A DNA stretch of 64,000 bases from Duganella sp. BuS-21 (GCA_041874725.1 CP097466.1:4960001-5024000); one strand, 5' to 3'. Numbered from the stretch's first letter, positions 40,289-48,710 are shown. Notes: generated by a model not told the origin, from the sequence alone. Numbers and translations: made by a program.

Positions 40289-41578
40289 ATGCACACCCTC
40301 GAGCAGTTACGCAGCGGCGCGCTGGCAGGCATCACCCGCCTGACCTTGCGCTGCGGCCTCACCGAATTCCCGCGCGAGATTTATGCGCTGGCCGATAGCC
40401 TGGAAATCCTCGACCTGTCCGGCAACGCGCTGTCATCGCTGCCGGAGGATCTGCACCGGCTGCACAAGCTGCGCATCATCTTCTGCTCGGACAATCAATT
40501 CACCGAACTGCCGGCGGTATTGGGCGCCTGCCCTGCCTTGGCCATGGTCGGTTTCAAGGCCAACCGGATCCGCGAGGTGCCCGCCACCGCGCTACCGCCG
40601 GTGCTGCGCTGGCTGGTGCTGACCGACAACCTCATCGAAGAATTGCCGGCCGCGTTGGGCGAGCGGCCGCAGTTGCAGAAGCTGATGCTGGCCGGAAACC
40701 GGCTGCGCGCCCTGCCCGGCTCGATGGCGCAGCTGCACCGACTGGAATTGCTGCGCATCGCCTCGAATCAGCTGACCGCGCTGCCGGATTGGCTGCCGGC
40801 GTTGCCGCGCCTGCGTTGGCTGGCCTATGCCGGCAATCCCTTCTGCGAGCAGCGCGAGGACGAACTGGCGCACACGCCGTCCGCCGCAATCGCCTGGAGC
40901 GTACTGGTGCTAGGCGAAAAGCTGGGCGAAGGCGCCTCCGGCGTCATCTACAAGGCCGACTGGCGACGCGACGGTGCCGCTGCCGAGCCGGTCGCGGTCA
41001 AGCTGTTCAAAGGCGCCATGACCAGCGACGGCTCGCCGCTCAGCGAAATGGCGGCGTGCCTGGGCGCCGGCGCGCATCCCAACCTGATTCCCGTGCTCGG
41101 CCACATCGAAGACCATCCCGACGGCGCACACGGCCTGGTGATGTCCTTGATCACGCCGGACTTCGGCAACCTGGCCGGTCCGCCCAGCCTGGACAGCTGC
41201 ACGCGCGACATCTACGACGACGACAAGCGCTTCACGCTGGAGGCCATGTTATCGATCGCGCGCGGCATCGCCTCGGCGGCGGCGCAGTTGCACGCCCACG
41301 GCATTCTGCACGGCGACCTGTACGGCCACAACGTGCTGCATTGCGACCAGGGCCGCACTCTGCTGGGCGACTTCGGCGCCGCCTCGTTCTACGACCCGGC
41401 CGGCCCGCACGCCGCCGCGCTGCAAACGCTGGAAGTGCGCGCCTTCGGCTGCCTGCTGGAAGAATTGCTGGACCGCTGCGACGCCGCCGCGCCGGGCCTG
41501 CGTGCGCTGCAACACGCCTGCCTGCAAGGCGCACCGCGCTTCACCGACATCAAAGAACAGCTAGACAATTCGTTCTAG
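40289..41578 (+). CDS. Leucine-rich-repeat protein with C-terminal kinase domain
   Basis: A 429-aa cytosolic protein. Residues about 15-185 are LRRs (LEILDLSGNALSSLPEDLHR, LQKLMLAGNRLRALPGSMAQ). Residues about 200-420 are a protein-kinase-like domain: Gly-loop EKLGEGASGVIYKADW, VAVKLFKG with the ATP-binding lysine, catalytic loop LHGDLYGHNVLH (HGD in place of HRD) and LGDFGAAS as the DFG motif. Catalytic residues look intact. The start ATG 40289 fits the first LRR; an upstream open stretch is not needed. No membrane helix. A BlaI-type gene follows after 18 bases. Confidence 0.87.
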   Translation: MHTLEQLRSGALAGITRLTLRCGLTEFPREIYALADSLEILDLSGNALSSLPEDLHRLHKLRIIFCSDNQFTELPAVLGACPALAMVGFKANRIREVPATALPPVLRWLVLTDNLIEELPAALGERPQLQKLMLAGNRLRALPGSMAQLHRLELLRIASNQLTALPDWLPALPRLRWLAYAGNPFCEQREDELAHTPSAAIAWSVLVLGEKLGEGASGVIYKADWRRDGAAAEPVAVKLFKGAMTSDGSPLSEMAACLGAGAHPNLIPVLGHIEDHPDGAHGLVMSLITPDFGNLAGPPSLDSCTRDIYDDDKRFTLEAMLSIARGIASAAAQLHAHGILHGDLYGHNVLHCDQGRTLLGDFGAASFYDPAGPHAAALQTLEVRAFGCLLEELLDRCDAAAPGLRALQHACLQGAPRFTDIKEQLDNSF

Positions 41579-41596
41579 ATATTTTATTCTACATCC

Positions 41597-41977
41597 ATGA
41601 GTACCACCAACCTGCCCAAACCGACCGCCGCCGAACTGGAGATGCTGCGCCTGTTGTTCGCGCTTGGCCCCGCCACGGCGCGGCAAGTGCACGAAGCGGC
41701 GCTGGAAAGCCGTCCGGACACCAGCTACGCCAACGTCTTGCGGGTGCTGCAGGTCATGCACACCAAGGGCCTGCTGAAGCGCGACGAAAGCCAGCGCGCG
41801 CATGTGTACTCGCCGGTACAGGAGCAGGACTCGGTCCAGACCAACCTGCTGAAAGACCTGATCCAGAAAGCCTTCGCCGGCTCCGGCAAAGCCTTGATCC
41901 TGGCCGCCCTGCGCGGCGGCCACGTCAGCAAAAAAGAGCGTGAAGAAATCCAGGCCCTACTCGATCAGGAAAAGTAG
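41597..41977 (+). CDS. BlaI/MecI/CopY-family repressor
   Basis: A 126-aa winged-helix regulator: KPTAAELEMLRLLFALGPAT, the recognition helix region SYANVLRVLQVMHTKGLLKR and the C-terminal dimerisation helices. BlaI proteins are normally followed by an M56 (BlaR1) sensor protease that cleaves them; none is present here, since the next gene is the converging exporter. It probably forms a unit with the LRR-kinase gene upstream (18-base gap), which is unusual. Confidence 0.9.
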   Translation: MSTTNLPKPTAAELEMLRLLFALGPATARQVHEAALESRPDTSYANVLRVLQVMHTKGLLKRDESQRAHVYSPVQEQDSVQTNLLKDLIQKAFAGSGKALILAALRGGHVSKKEREEIQALLDQEK

Positions 41978-42004
41978 GCGCGCTGCATGGCGTGATCGGG
42001 CCGT

Positions 42005-44101
42005 TCACTCCACCAGACCGATCTGATTACTCTCCAGTCGAATCACGCGCCCCGACATGGCAATCGTTTCAGGGCGATGGGCAACGCAAATGCGGGTCAT
42101 CGCCAATGCACCGATCGCGTGATTTACTTGCCGCTCTCGCAACACATCCAGATGGCTCGTGGCTTCGTCCAGGACTATGATTTTCGGGGACTTATACAGG
42201 GCGCGAGCCAGTAGTATTCGCTGCTTCTGCCCGCCGGACAAGGTCGTCCCCATATCGCCCGCCAGGGTGTGATAGCCCATCGGCATCACAGCGATATCGT
42301 CGTGCACAGCGGCCATCCGGGCGCACATCTCAATACGCTCCTGCTGTGGTTGCGGATCAAAGAAACTGATGTTTTCGGCCAGCGAGCCCGCCAGCAAATG
42401 GTCATCCTGCATCACTGCGGCCATGACGCGTCGCTGGGCCGAAACGCCGAGCAGTTGCACCGGGCAGCCCCCCAGGCGCAATTCCCCCTCCGTCGGCTGT
42501 AGAATTCCCAAGATTAACTTCACCAAGGTGGTCTTACCACAGCCAGAGGGGCCGACCAGTGCCACCGACTCGCCTGGCTCTATCGTCAGTGTCAGGTGAC
42601 GAATAATCCACGGCTCATTTTCAGCATACCGGAAACTCACATCGAGCAACTCTATGCGTGGCGTCAGCTCTGCAGCAGACGCTTGCCGCCCTTCTGGCTC
42701 GATGGCTTCAAGTACGATATCGGCAAGGCGCTCGGCATGCACCGACAATAGGCGGAACTCCATGAATCGGTTGGTCAGCGCCGCCATGCGCCCTCCGAAT
42801 TGACCGCCGTACGAAGTGAATGCCAACAACATGCCAATCGTCATGCCGCCGTCTATCACCTTGCCAGCCCCAAGCCACAATACTGCCAGGTGCTCCATGC
42901 CAAATACGGCAGTACTGGCAATCCCAAACCACAGCATGAACTTCTCGGTCTTCACGTCGCGATTAACCGAGTCCACCAATAAATTCACCCAGCGCCCTCG
43001 GCGATCTAGCTCCCGGCCAAACAGCTTGATCGCCTGCACGCCGCGAATAGTCTCCAGGAAGTGGCTATGCTCCTTCGCTCCCAGCAGCAAGGCCTCCTGA
43101 TTCGCCATGCGCAGCGGACCAAACGATAGAATCCGTATGACTGCGTACAACAGAACTGCAATCAACACCACTAATGCCAACTGGACGCTGTAGATCAGCA
43201 TCATTGCCAGCGTTGCGACCGCAAATAGCCCATCCAATATTGCCTCGATAAAGCCTGTGGTCAGCGTATGCTGAATGGTCGAGACGGAGCCAAAACGGGA
43301 CACAACGTCGCCGAGATGCCGTTTCTCGAACCAAACCACCGGCAGGTGCAGCAGGTGCGTGAACACATTGGCCGCCCACTGCAAGTTGATATGCGTGGAT
43401 AAATACATGACGGTCCAGCCTCGCGCCAGCGAAATAGCGGTTTGGACCGCCAGCATCAGGGCGCAGCCACAAATCAATACGTTGAGCAAACTACGGTCGG
43501 CGGATACGAGAGCCTCATCGACAACCCACTGATTCAGCATCGGCCCCGCAAGTGCGAACACTTCCAGGGCCAACGCCATGCCGAACACCAGTGCGAAGGT
43601 GCGCCACAGTCCATCGACGCGCCCCATCAGCGCCATTAACGACACGCGGCGACGCTCGTCAGCAGGTTGGAAGCTGGCCATCGGCGTAAGTTCCAATGCG
43701 ACACCGGTGAAGTATTTATCAACCTGCACGTAGGGCACGTGGCGCGCGCCGACGGCAGGATCATGAATGAATATCCCTTTACGATCCACTTTCACCAGCA
43801 CCACGAAATGATTGAGGTCCCAATGCAATATGCACGGTAGCGAGAGTTGCCTTAACTCGTCGATCTCCAGCCTGAGCGCGCGCGCAGACAATTCCAAGCT
43901 ATTGGCATACTGCACAAGATGGCTCAGGTTCATGCCCTTGAGCGAGATGACAAACCTGGCGCGCAGAGCGGACAAGTCAGTATGGCGGCCATGCCATCCA
44001 GCGATCATCGCCAGGCAGGCCAATCCACATTCGGCGGCCTCAGTCTGTAAAACCATGGGAACTTGCCTGGCGCCGAAAGCCAATGGAGTCGTCGTATTCA
44101 T
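42005..44101 (-). CDS. Peptidase C39-domain ABC exporter (bacteriocin/microcin type)
   Basis: A 698-aa exporter of the CvaB/RaxB kind that both cleaves double-glycine leaders and pumps the peptide out. Residues 15-130 are the C39 peptidase with Gln19, Cys25 (EAAECGLACLAM), His98 (DLNHFVVL) and Asp114 (IHDPAVG). Then come five to six membrane helices and the nucleotide-binding domain: GPSGCGKTTL, TLSGGQKQR and KIIVLDEATSHLD. All catalytic residues are in place. It lies downstream of the precursor gene and the HlyD-like adaptor on the same strand. An outer-membrane TolC would have to come from elsewhere. Confidence 0.94.
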   Translation of the reverse strand: MNTTTPLAFGARQVPMVLQTEAAECGLACLAMIAGWHGRHTDLSALRARFVISLKGMNLSHLVQYANSLELSARALRLEIDELRQLSLPCILHWDLNHFVVLVKVDRKGIFIHDPAVGARHVPYVQVDKYFTGVALELTPMASFQPADERRRVSLMALMGRVDGLWRTFALVFGMALALEVFALAGPMLNQWVVDEALVSADRSLLNVLICGCALMLAVQTAISLARGWTVMYLSTHINLQWAANVFTHLLHLPVVWFEKRHLGDVVSRFGSVSTIQHTLTTGFIEAILDGLFAVATLAMMLIYSVQLALVVLIAVLLYAVIRILSFGPLRMANQEALLLGAKEHSHFLETIRGVQAIKLFGRELDRRGRWVNLLVDSVNRDVKTEKFMLWFGIASTAVFGMEHLAVLWLGAGKVIDGGMTIGMLLAFTSYGGQFGGRMAALTNRFMEFRLLSVHAERLADIVLEAIEPEGRQASAAELTPRIELLDVSFRYAENEPWIIRHLTLTIEPGESVALVGPSGCGKTTLVKLILGILQPTEGELRLGGCPVQLLGVSAQRRVMAAVMQDDHLLAGSLAENISFFDPQPQQERIEMCARMAAVHDDIAVMPMGYHTLAGDMGTTLSGGQKQRILLARALYKSPKIIVLDEATSHLDVLRERQVNHAIGALAMTRICVAHRPETIAMSGRVIRLESNQIGLVE

Positions 44102-44187
44102 GCTGAGTAGGTGAGGTGGTAGTTGGCACTGTCACGATGCGTGCGACCATCACCAAGCTCGGCAGTGGCGGCACGCATCGCGCATCT

Positions 44188-44469
44188 CTACTTGCTGTTG
44201 CCGACATGCTTGCGCACGCCGTGACGTTCACCAAAGCCCTGCCAGAACCGCCAATTGAACAAGGGGGGCGGCGACTGGGTGCCGTCCGTCACCGCCACTG
44301 GGTTGCTGACGGTGGGCGTGCTGTGATCCACGGCAGGTGGCGGCGCAACGCCCCATCGAACCTGCCGCACGACGCCGGCCATATCGTCGTCAGCCTGCCT
44401 TTTAACCCACTGCGAACCATAGCCACCGCCTGTTACGACATCCATCTCCTGAGTTGAGATTTCGCGCAT
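44188..44469 (-). CDS. Double-glycine leader peptide, putative class II microcin precursor
   Basis: A 93-aa peptide. Its first 15 residues, MREISTQEMDVVTGG, match the GG-type leader pattern (hydrophobic at -4/-7/-12, Glu at -8, GG at -2/-1; compare colicin V). Cleavage after Gly15 would release a 78-residue product starting GYGSQWVKRQADDD and containing a Pro-rich middle (GVAPPPAVDHSTPT) and an aromatic, basic end (LFNWRFWQGF). It has no cysteines. AGGAG lies nine bases upstream of the ATG. It sits directly upstream of the C39 exporter. Product activity is inference. Confidence 0.8.
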   Translation of the reverse strand: MREISTQEMDVVTGGGYGSQWVKRQADDDMAGVVRQVRWGVAPPPAVDHSTPTVSNPVAVTDGTQSPPPLFNWRFWQGFGERHGVRKHVGNSK

Positions 44470-44490
44470 GATGTATTTCTCCTTTGCTAG

Positions 44491-44852
44491 TCAAACAACC
44501 GACTTCCGGGAACACCCCGGAGCTATCGGGATTCGGCAAACTGCTGACCGACAACCTGGTGAGTAGGCAGCGCTGCTGTTTGCGGCTGTCCGCGTCACGG
44601 ATGCTTGGGCAACTCCAAAAGTAAGACTCGTTAGCTGCGGAGTCTGGCAAACTGTCTGTATTGTTTCGGTGCAATCCCAGGTAGGGCTAGAGGCCTTCCC
44701 GCCGCCGCCAGTCGAACCCGCACTATTGCCGCTGTTCTTGATAGACATTTGCAGCGAAGTCGCACTGCCGTCATCCTTCTTTTTAACAGGCGCGATTACG
44801 TGATCGATACGCCGGCAACAGCGGCCTGTTCCTGGCTGGCAATTGCTCGCAT
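44491..44852 (-). pseudogene. Second double-glycine precursor, frameshifted at the cleavage site
   Basis: An ATG at 44850-44852, eight bases after a perfect GGAGG (44861-44865), opens a leader MRAIASQEQAAVAG that then hits a stop after 18 codons (44796-44798). If one G is added in the GCCGGCGT stretch, the frame becomes MRAIASQEQAAVAGG followed by IDHVIAPVKKKDDG and stays open to 44491. The restored protein has a 15-residue GG leader, as in the neighbouring precursor, and a roughly 100-residue Ser/Thr/Gly-rich core with five cysteines. Either a real one-base deletion or a sequencing error. Confidence 0.65.
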
Positions 44853-44969
44853 GACATGAACCTCCACGTAAGAGAAAGAACCATCCCGGCGCGATAGCCC
44901 ACCACACTCGCGCGACCATTCTGAAGTCGCCCGATCGATGCGGCACTTCGGCCGCAATCCGAATCCTTC

Positions 44970-46217
44970 TTAACCAGCGTGTTCTTTTGCCGCACTCCAT
45001 ATCGGATCGAACAGCCAACTGATCAGCCGACGAGGTTCCTGCCGAATGTCCGCCTCCAGAACCATTCCGGCCTTAAATTGATGATGTCGTCCAAGCCCGC
45101 GAACCGATTGCTTAGCCAGCCGAACGGTGATCCGGTACATGGGGTCAGCCGCCTGAGCCGATACGCCGGAAGATAATGGGCTCTGCTCGACACTGATCAC
45201 CGTGCCGTGGACCTGGCCAAATTTTTGATAGGGAAATGCCGCCAACCGTAGGCGAACGTCCTGACCTGCTGACACAAAGCCCATGGCACGTGACGGTGCC
45301 ATCAAGTGGGCTTCCAACACACTGCCGCTGGGAATGACGGTGGCCAAAACCGCTCCGGCGCCGACCGACTCTCCCATGACTGCGGACAGTGCCGTGATCC
45401 GTCCGGACGCAGGTGCCAGCACCTGTATCCGCGCCCTCGCCCACTGCTCGGCGACTTCGTGATCAAGCTCGGTCCGAACGCGACGTGACTGCAGGCTGGC
45501 GATGCCGATCTGGCTCCGCAGTTGCTCCATTTCGGCGCCAATTTCGCCCAAGTCCCGTAGCGCATCGAGCTTGGCTCGTTCCAGTGCCTGCAAGCGGCCA
45601 AGTTGTTCACTTTCCTCGCTTTCATACTGAGTCAACTGCAACTCCGAGACAAAGCCCTCCTCACGCAGGGAGCGATAGCGCGCCAACACCTTGGCGGCGG
45701 TAGCGACTCGCTGCTGCTGTAAGGAAATCTCCTCCTGGAAGCGCACCATGCCGGCTTGGCTAAGTCGACGCCGCTCTCCCAGGGCCTGCTCCCGACGCGT
45801 CAATTGCTCTAGCTGTAGAGACTGCTCTTGGTCGAGCAGTTTTTGTTTTTCCGCCAACGCCGCATTGATTCGTGCATCAATATTCCGGTTCTCAGTGTTC
45901 CTCTCGGATGACAATTCGTATATCACCTGGCCGGCAGTGACCAGGGCTCCTTCATCAACATGGGCGGCTACGATGCGGCCGAACTGCGGCGCCACTGCCT
46001 TAATGGCGCCGCCCACCGGCACAATTTGACCGGTCACGCGCACCTTGGGCGTGTATTCGCCCATCGATAGGAACAGACAAAAGGCTAAGGTCAGCAACAT
46101 GGCAACCCATGCCGCCAGCAGCATCGGCATGGGCCGCGACAATACGATCGAGCCGTATGGCCTACCCCCATGCTCGCTGAGGACTTCCTCTCGAAACAGT
46201 GGCCCGCTGATGCCCAT
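44970..46217 (-). CDS. HlyD-family secretion adaptor (CvaA/RaxA-like)
   Basis: Membrane fusion protein of 415 aa that links the ABC exporter to an outer-membrane channel. A single N-terminal helix (MLLAAWVAMLLTLAFCLFLS) is followed by a barrel-sandwich hybrid part (GQIVPVGGAIKAVAPQFGRI), a long coiled coil (residues about 115-260, rich in Glu, Gln and Leu) and a C-terminal beta-barrel (SGQDVRLRLAAFPYQKFGQV). GGAGAGGAG precedes the ATG. First gene of the microcin-type export unit; the two precursor genes and the exporter follow. Confidence 0.92.
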   Translation of the reverse strand: MGISGPLFREEVLSEHGGRPYGSIVLSRPMPMLLAAWVAMLLTLAFCLFLSMGEYTPKVRVTGQIVPVGGAIKAVAPQFGRIVAAHVDEGALVTAGQVIYELSSERNTENRNIDARINAALAEKQKLLDQEQSLQLEQLTRREQALGERRRLSQAGMVRFQEEISLQQQRVATAAKVLARYRSLREEGFVSELQLTQYESEESEQLGRLQALERAKLDALRDLGEIGAEMEQLRSQIGIASLQSRRVRTELDHEVAEQWARARIQVLAPASGRITALSAVMGESVGAGAVLATVIPSGSVLEAHLMAPSRAMGFVSAGQDVRLRLAAFPYQKFGQVHGTVISVEQSPLSSGVSAQAADPMYRITVRLAKQSVRGLGRHHQFKAGMVLEADIRQEPRRLISWLFDPIWSAAKEHAG

Positions 46218-46363
46218 CTGCGTCTCCTCTCCTGATTGCCGATTGTTGAAACCATTTTGCGCTCAAGGAGAATACGCACATTGCACAAACGCAAGCTTGC
46301 CTCAAAAGAACATTGCTAGAAGCATGAAGAGTGCAATTGCCAACGCGACCGTTGGTCACGGGA

Positions 46364-46388
46364 ATAAAAAAACGGACCGAGGTCCGTT
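46364..46388 (-). terminator. Rho-independent terminator after the toxin gene
   Basis: Minus strand: AACGGACC-TC-GGTCCGTT followed directly by TTTTTAT. It ends the antitoxin-toxin message and insulates the microcin unit. Confidence 0.9.
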
Positions 46389-46419
46389 GTATTGATGCGT
46401 GAGAAAATTAATCGCTCAG

Positions 46420-46707
46420 CTAACGCCGTTCTCTCTGATGATTGACTTTAAGAACAATCACGTCATCCTCTTCAAGCTGATAGTGGATCACATAAGCGCT
46501 CTTGCCAAATTTTATCGGCCACATGAAGCGCGGCGGCCTAGGGCCCAGCAGTTGGTGACCTATACGCGGATTGGCACTGAGGTGACGGACAGCATCCCTT
46601 ATGGCTCTGACCGCACGGGCTGCCAACGTTTTATCATGCTGAGCCAAAAAATGAAAATGGCGCTGCAAATCCGCGAGCGCCATATCGGACCAAATTATGT
46701 GTGACAT
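46420..46707 (-). CDS. RelE/ParE-family toxin
   Basis: A 95-aa protein with the ParE-like pattern: MSHIIWSDMALADLQRHFHF, conserved Arg/Gly region AIRDAVRHLSANPRIGHQLL and the C-terminal strand VIHYQLEEDDVIVLKVNHQR. Toxins of this fold hit gyrase or cleave mRNA on the ribosome; which one cannot be told from the sequence. Start ATG 46707, overlapping the antitoxin stop by 13 bases, which suits coupled translation. A terminator follows. Confidence 0.87.
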   Translation of the reverse strand: MSHIIWSDMALADLQRHFHFLAQHDKTLAARAVRAIRDAVRHLSANPRIGHQLLGPRPPRFMWPIKFGKSAYVIHYQLEEDDVIVLKVNHQRERR

Positions 46708-46988
46708 TTGGGAGGCTCCGCATCGAAACGCCCGGCCTCCAGATCCATGAGCCAAGCGTCGACTTCCTCACCAGTTACATGTAATCCCTTTCGCTTGTAG
46801 TGCTCCCAGGATTGCGCCCCTTCGGTTAAAAGCCGCCTGTAATTCTCACCATGATCCAGATAAAAACGAATCGCTCTCTGGATGACATCCGTATGGCCGA
46901 TGCCGTCAACCTCCGCGACACGGTTAAGTTCAAGCACAGTCGCGTCGTCCAACTCAACCGCGACTTGCACCGATTTATCGCTGCTCAT
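46695..46988 (-). CDS. Ribbon-helix-helix antitoxin
   Basis: A 97-aa protein with an N-terminal RHH DNA-binding fold (VQVAVELDDATVLELNRVAE, GHTDVIQRAIRFYLD) and a C-terminal toxin-binding tail (GEEVDAWLMDLEAGRF). GGAGG lies six bases upstream of ATG 46988. It is the first gene of the toxin-antitoxin pair and should repress it. Confidence 0.85.
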   Translation of the reverse strand: MSSDKSVQVAVELDDATVLELNRVAEVDGIGHTDVIQRAIRFYLDHGENYRRLLTEGAQSWEHYKRKGLHVTGEEVDAWLMDLEAGRFDAEPPKCHT

Positions 46989-47128
46989 TGCCGTCCTCCT
47001 CAATGTCCCGACAGCTCAATATACATCAATCATGAACAGATTAGCTTGGACAGCGCTGATGGAGTTAAGTTCCGCCCTCCTGAAAATTTTGGCACTACAA
47101 TGGTGGCCTTTTCACTGCGTACCATACG

Positions 47129-47539
47129 ATGAACAACCGCTTCCACTCATGGCCTGAGCAGGCCCATCCCGTCATAGCCGTCATGCTGGGGGTGGCGATT
47201 TGCGCCGTGCCGGTGCTGCTGCCGCACGCCAGCCTGGCCAACTTGCCGGCCAATCTGTTTGCCTATGTGTTTTGCTGCGTGCTGGCATATCCGGTCGCTT
47301 CGGTGCTGCGCCATCGGATCACCAGCCTGCCGCTGGTGTGGGCCGTCGCCGCGCTGCTGCTGCTGGCGGCGTGCTTCTATCACACCAACATCGTCGCCGA
47401 AACCGCCAACAGCGCCTGGCCGCAGCGGCGCGATGTCACACTCGATAAGTTCGTGTTTAACCTCCCTCAGTTGACGCTGGGCGTACTAAGCTGGTGGCTG
47501 CTGGTATTGCGCCCTGACCGCCGCAAGCGCGCCGTGTGA
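47129..47539 (+). CDS. Four-helix membrane protein, unknown
   Basis: A 136-aa hydrophobic protein with about four transmembrane spans (residues 15-35, 45-62, 67-89 and 110-129). No recognised domain. It is the only gene on the plus strand near the microcin unit and the toxin-antitoxin pair, and small multi-span proteins are often immunity factors, but nothing in the sequence proves that. No clear ribosome site before the ATG. Confidence 0.6.
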   Translation: MNNRFHSWPEQAHPVIAVMLGVAICAVPVLLPHASLANLPANLFAYVFCCVLAYPVASVLRHRITSLPLVWAVAALLLLAACFYHTNIVAETANSAWPQRRDVTLDKFVFNLPQLTLGVLSWWLLVLRPDRRKRAV

Positions 47540-47776
47540 TTTCCGGCAGCCTATTGCTTCACCGAAAATTTTCCGCCATACTGAACACCTGTTCTTTATA
47601 GCGGATTCTGTTCAATATAGTCCGCGATAGATTTTTTGCATCAAGAGTCGGTTGATCCGACGCCAACCTGCCTCCCCGGGCAAGGTGGATGCCTTTACGG
47701 CGATGCGGCCTTTTAACGGCAACGAAGCGGGTGCACATGGTTTGCTCCGAATCGGGCCAAGATTTCTGGAGCTATT

Positions 47777-48091
47777 ATGACCAATCAGACCTCTTTCTCC
47801 CAAGACGCCAGCGCACTGGATCAACAGTTCCGCATGACGCACACCTTTCACCTGTCGCTGGGCGCCAGCCAGCCTGCTGCAGGCCAACTCGAATCAACCT
47901 TGCAAAGCTCCAACGCCCGCGTCGACAAATGGCTGATCCTGCGCCGTGGCGGCTTTTACGAGCACAGCATCACAGTCGGCGGCATTGGCGAAGCCTCGGC
48001 ACGAGCTTTGCGCAAAGCGCTGGCCAGCTTAAACAGCGAAATCAAAGTCCACGTCGAACACATGTTGCATTTCGACAGCGCTGCAGCCTAG
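47777..48091 (+). CDS. Small protein of unknown function
   Basis: A 104-aa protein with GGAG five bases upstream of the ATG. The core (MTHTFHLSLGASQPAAGQLE to KVHVEHMLHFD) alternates beta strands and helices in a way that resembles an ACT-like or ferredoxin-like fold, which is only an impression. The 237-bp gap before it contains the inverted repeat GCGGA/TCCGC (47601-47627) and no other gene. Next to the decayed exporter remnant. Confidence 0.55.
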   Translation: MTNQTSFSQDASALDQQFRMTHTFHLSLGASQPAAGQLESTLQSSNARVDKWLILRRGGFYEHSITVGGIGEASARALRKALASLNSEIKVHVEHMLHFDSAAA

Positions 48092-48177
48092 GCCTGATTC
48101 TCAACACGGCCATGCCGACTGCTGCTTCCAAGCGGACGCGCCGCTCACCGCAGAAGGCCGGGAGTGTCGTCACCCAA

Positions 48178-48374
48178 TCGGATCACCCGCCCGACATGGC
48201 AATCGTTTCCGGCCGGTGAGCAACGCAGATACGTGTCATCGCCAATGCGCCGATCGCTTGATTGACCTGCCGCTCCCGCAACACATCCAAATGGCTAGTG
48301 ACTTCGTCGAGCATCATGATCTTCGGGGACTTGTACAGCGCACGTGCCAGCAGTATTCGCTGCTTCTGCCCGCC
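48178..48374 (-). pseudogene. Remnant of a second C39-type exporter (ABC domain end)
   Basis: About 197 bp align with the 3' part of the exporter gene (42038-42235) at roughly 86 % identity by hand count. The encoded residues are nearly the same (ARALYKSPKI, TSHLDVLRERQVN, CVAHRPETIAMSG), so most changes are silent. The fragment stops abruptly at the ABC signature motif on one side and is frameshifted near the end by one missing base. It is therefore a leftover of an older paralogous exporter, not a recent copy. Confidence 0.8.
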
Positions 48375-48710
48375 ATGACTCAGAAAGCCCGCAGCGCCCA
48401 CCGCCGCGCTGTCCGCCATCCAGCCGTGCTCACCATGACTGACGAAAGCCGCCACGAGGTCCATACCATGGACCTGTAGCACGGCGGCATTAGTTTGCAA
48501 ACTGAGAACCAAATCCGCCTTGCGCAATACTGCGCCGTATCGTTCAAGGTCCAGCTAGATGGCGCCAGCCACAACGTGCTGGCCATGGGCCAAGTAGTCT
48601 ACAGCGATCCCGATACCGAGCCAGGCTACAAAACCGGTGTTCAATTCCTCCGCATCGACGAAAACAGCCGCGCCGTCGTCCGCCAACTGCTGCAGGAAAG
48701 CAAAAGCTAA
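48375..48710 (+). pseudogene. PilZ-domain gene interrupted by an amber codon
   Basis: The frame from ATG 48375 has AHRRAVRHPAV, with the RxxxR c-di-GMP motif, then HTMDL, a TAG stop (48477-48479) and, in the same frame, HGGISLQTENQ and MGQVVYSDPDTEPGYKTGVQF to 48710. The stop falls where PilZ domains have the serine of D/NxSxxG, one base change from TCG. The total of 111 codons is normal for a single PilZ domain. The start codon touches the exporter remnant. Nonsense mutation, sequencing error or read-through are all possible. Confidence 0.7.

Noticed and set aside
44491..45018. 175-aa frame taken as one intact protein
   Set aside because: Its first third overlaps the HlyD gene end and lacks a ribosome site; the leader in another frame with perfect GGAGG explains the region better.
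47540..47776. Riboswitch in the 237-bp leader of the 104-aa protein gene
   Set aside because: Several short complementary stretches, but I cannot match them to any known riboswitch consensus.
48183..48527. 114-aa minus-strand frame as a functional ABC protein
   Set aside because: It has no Walker A, starts in unrelated sequence read antisense to the PilZ gene, and ends by a frameshift.
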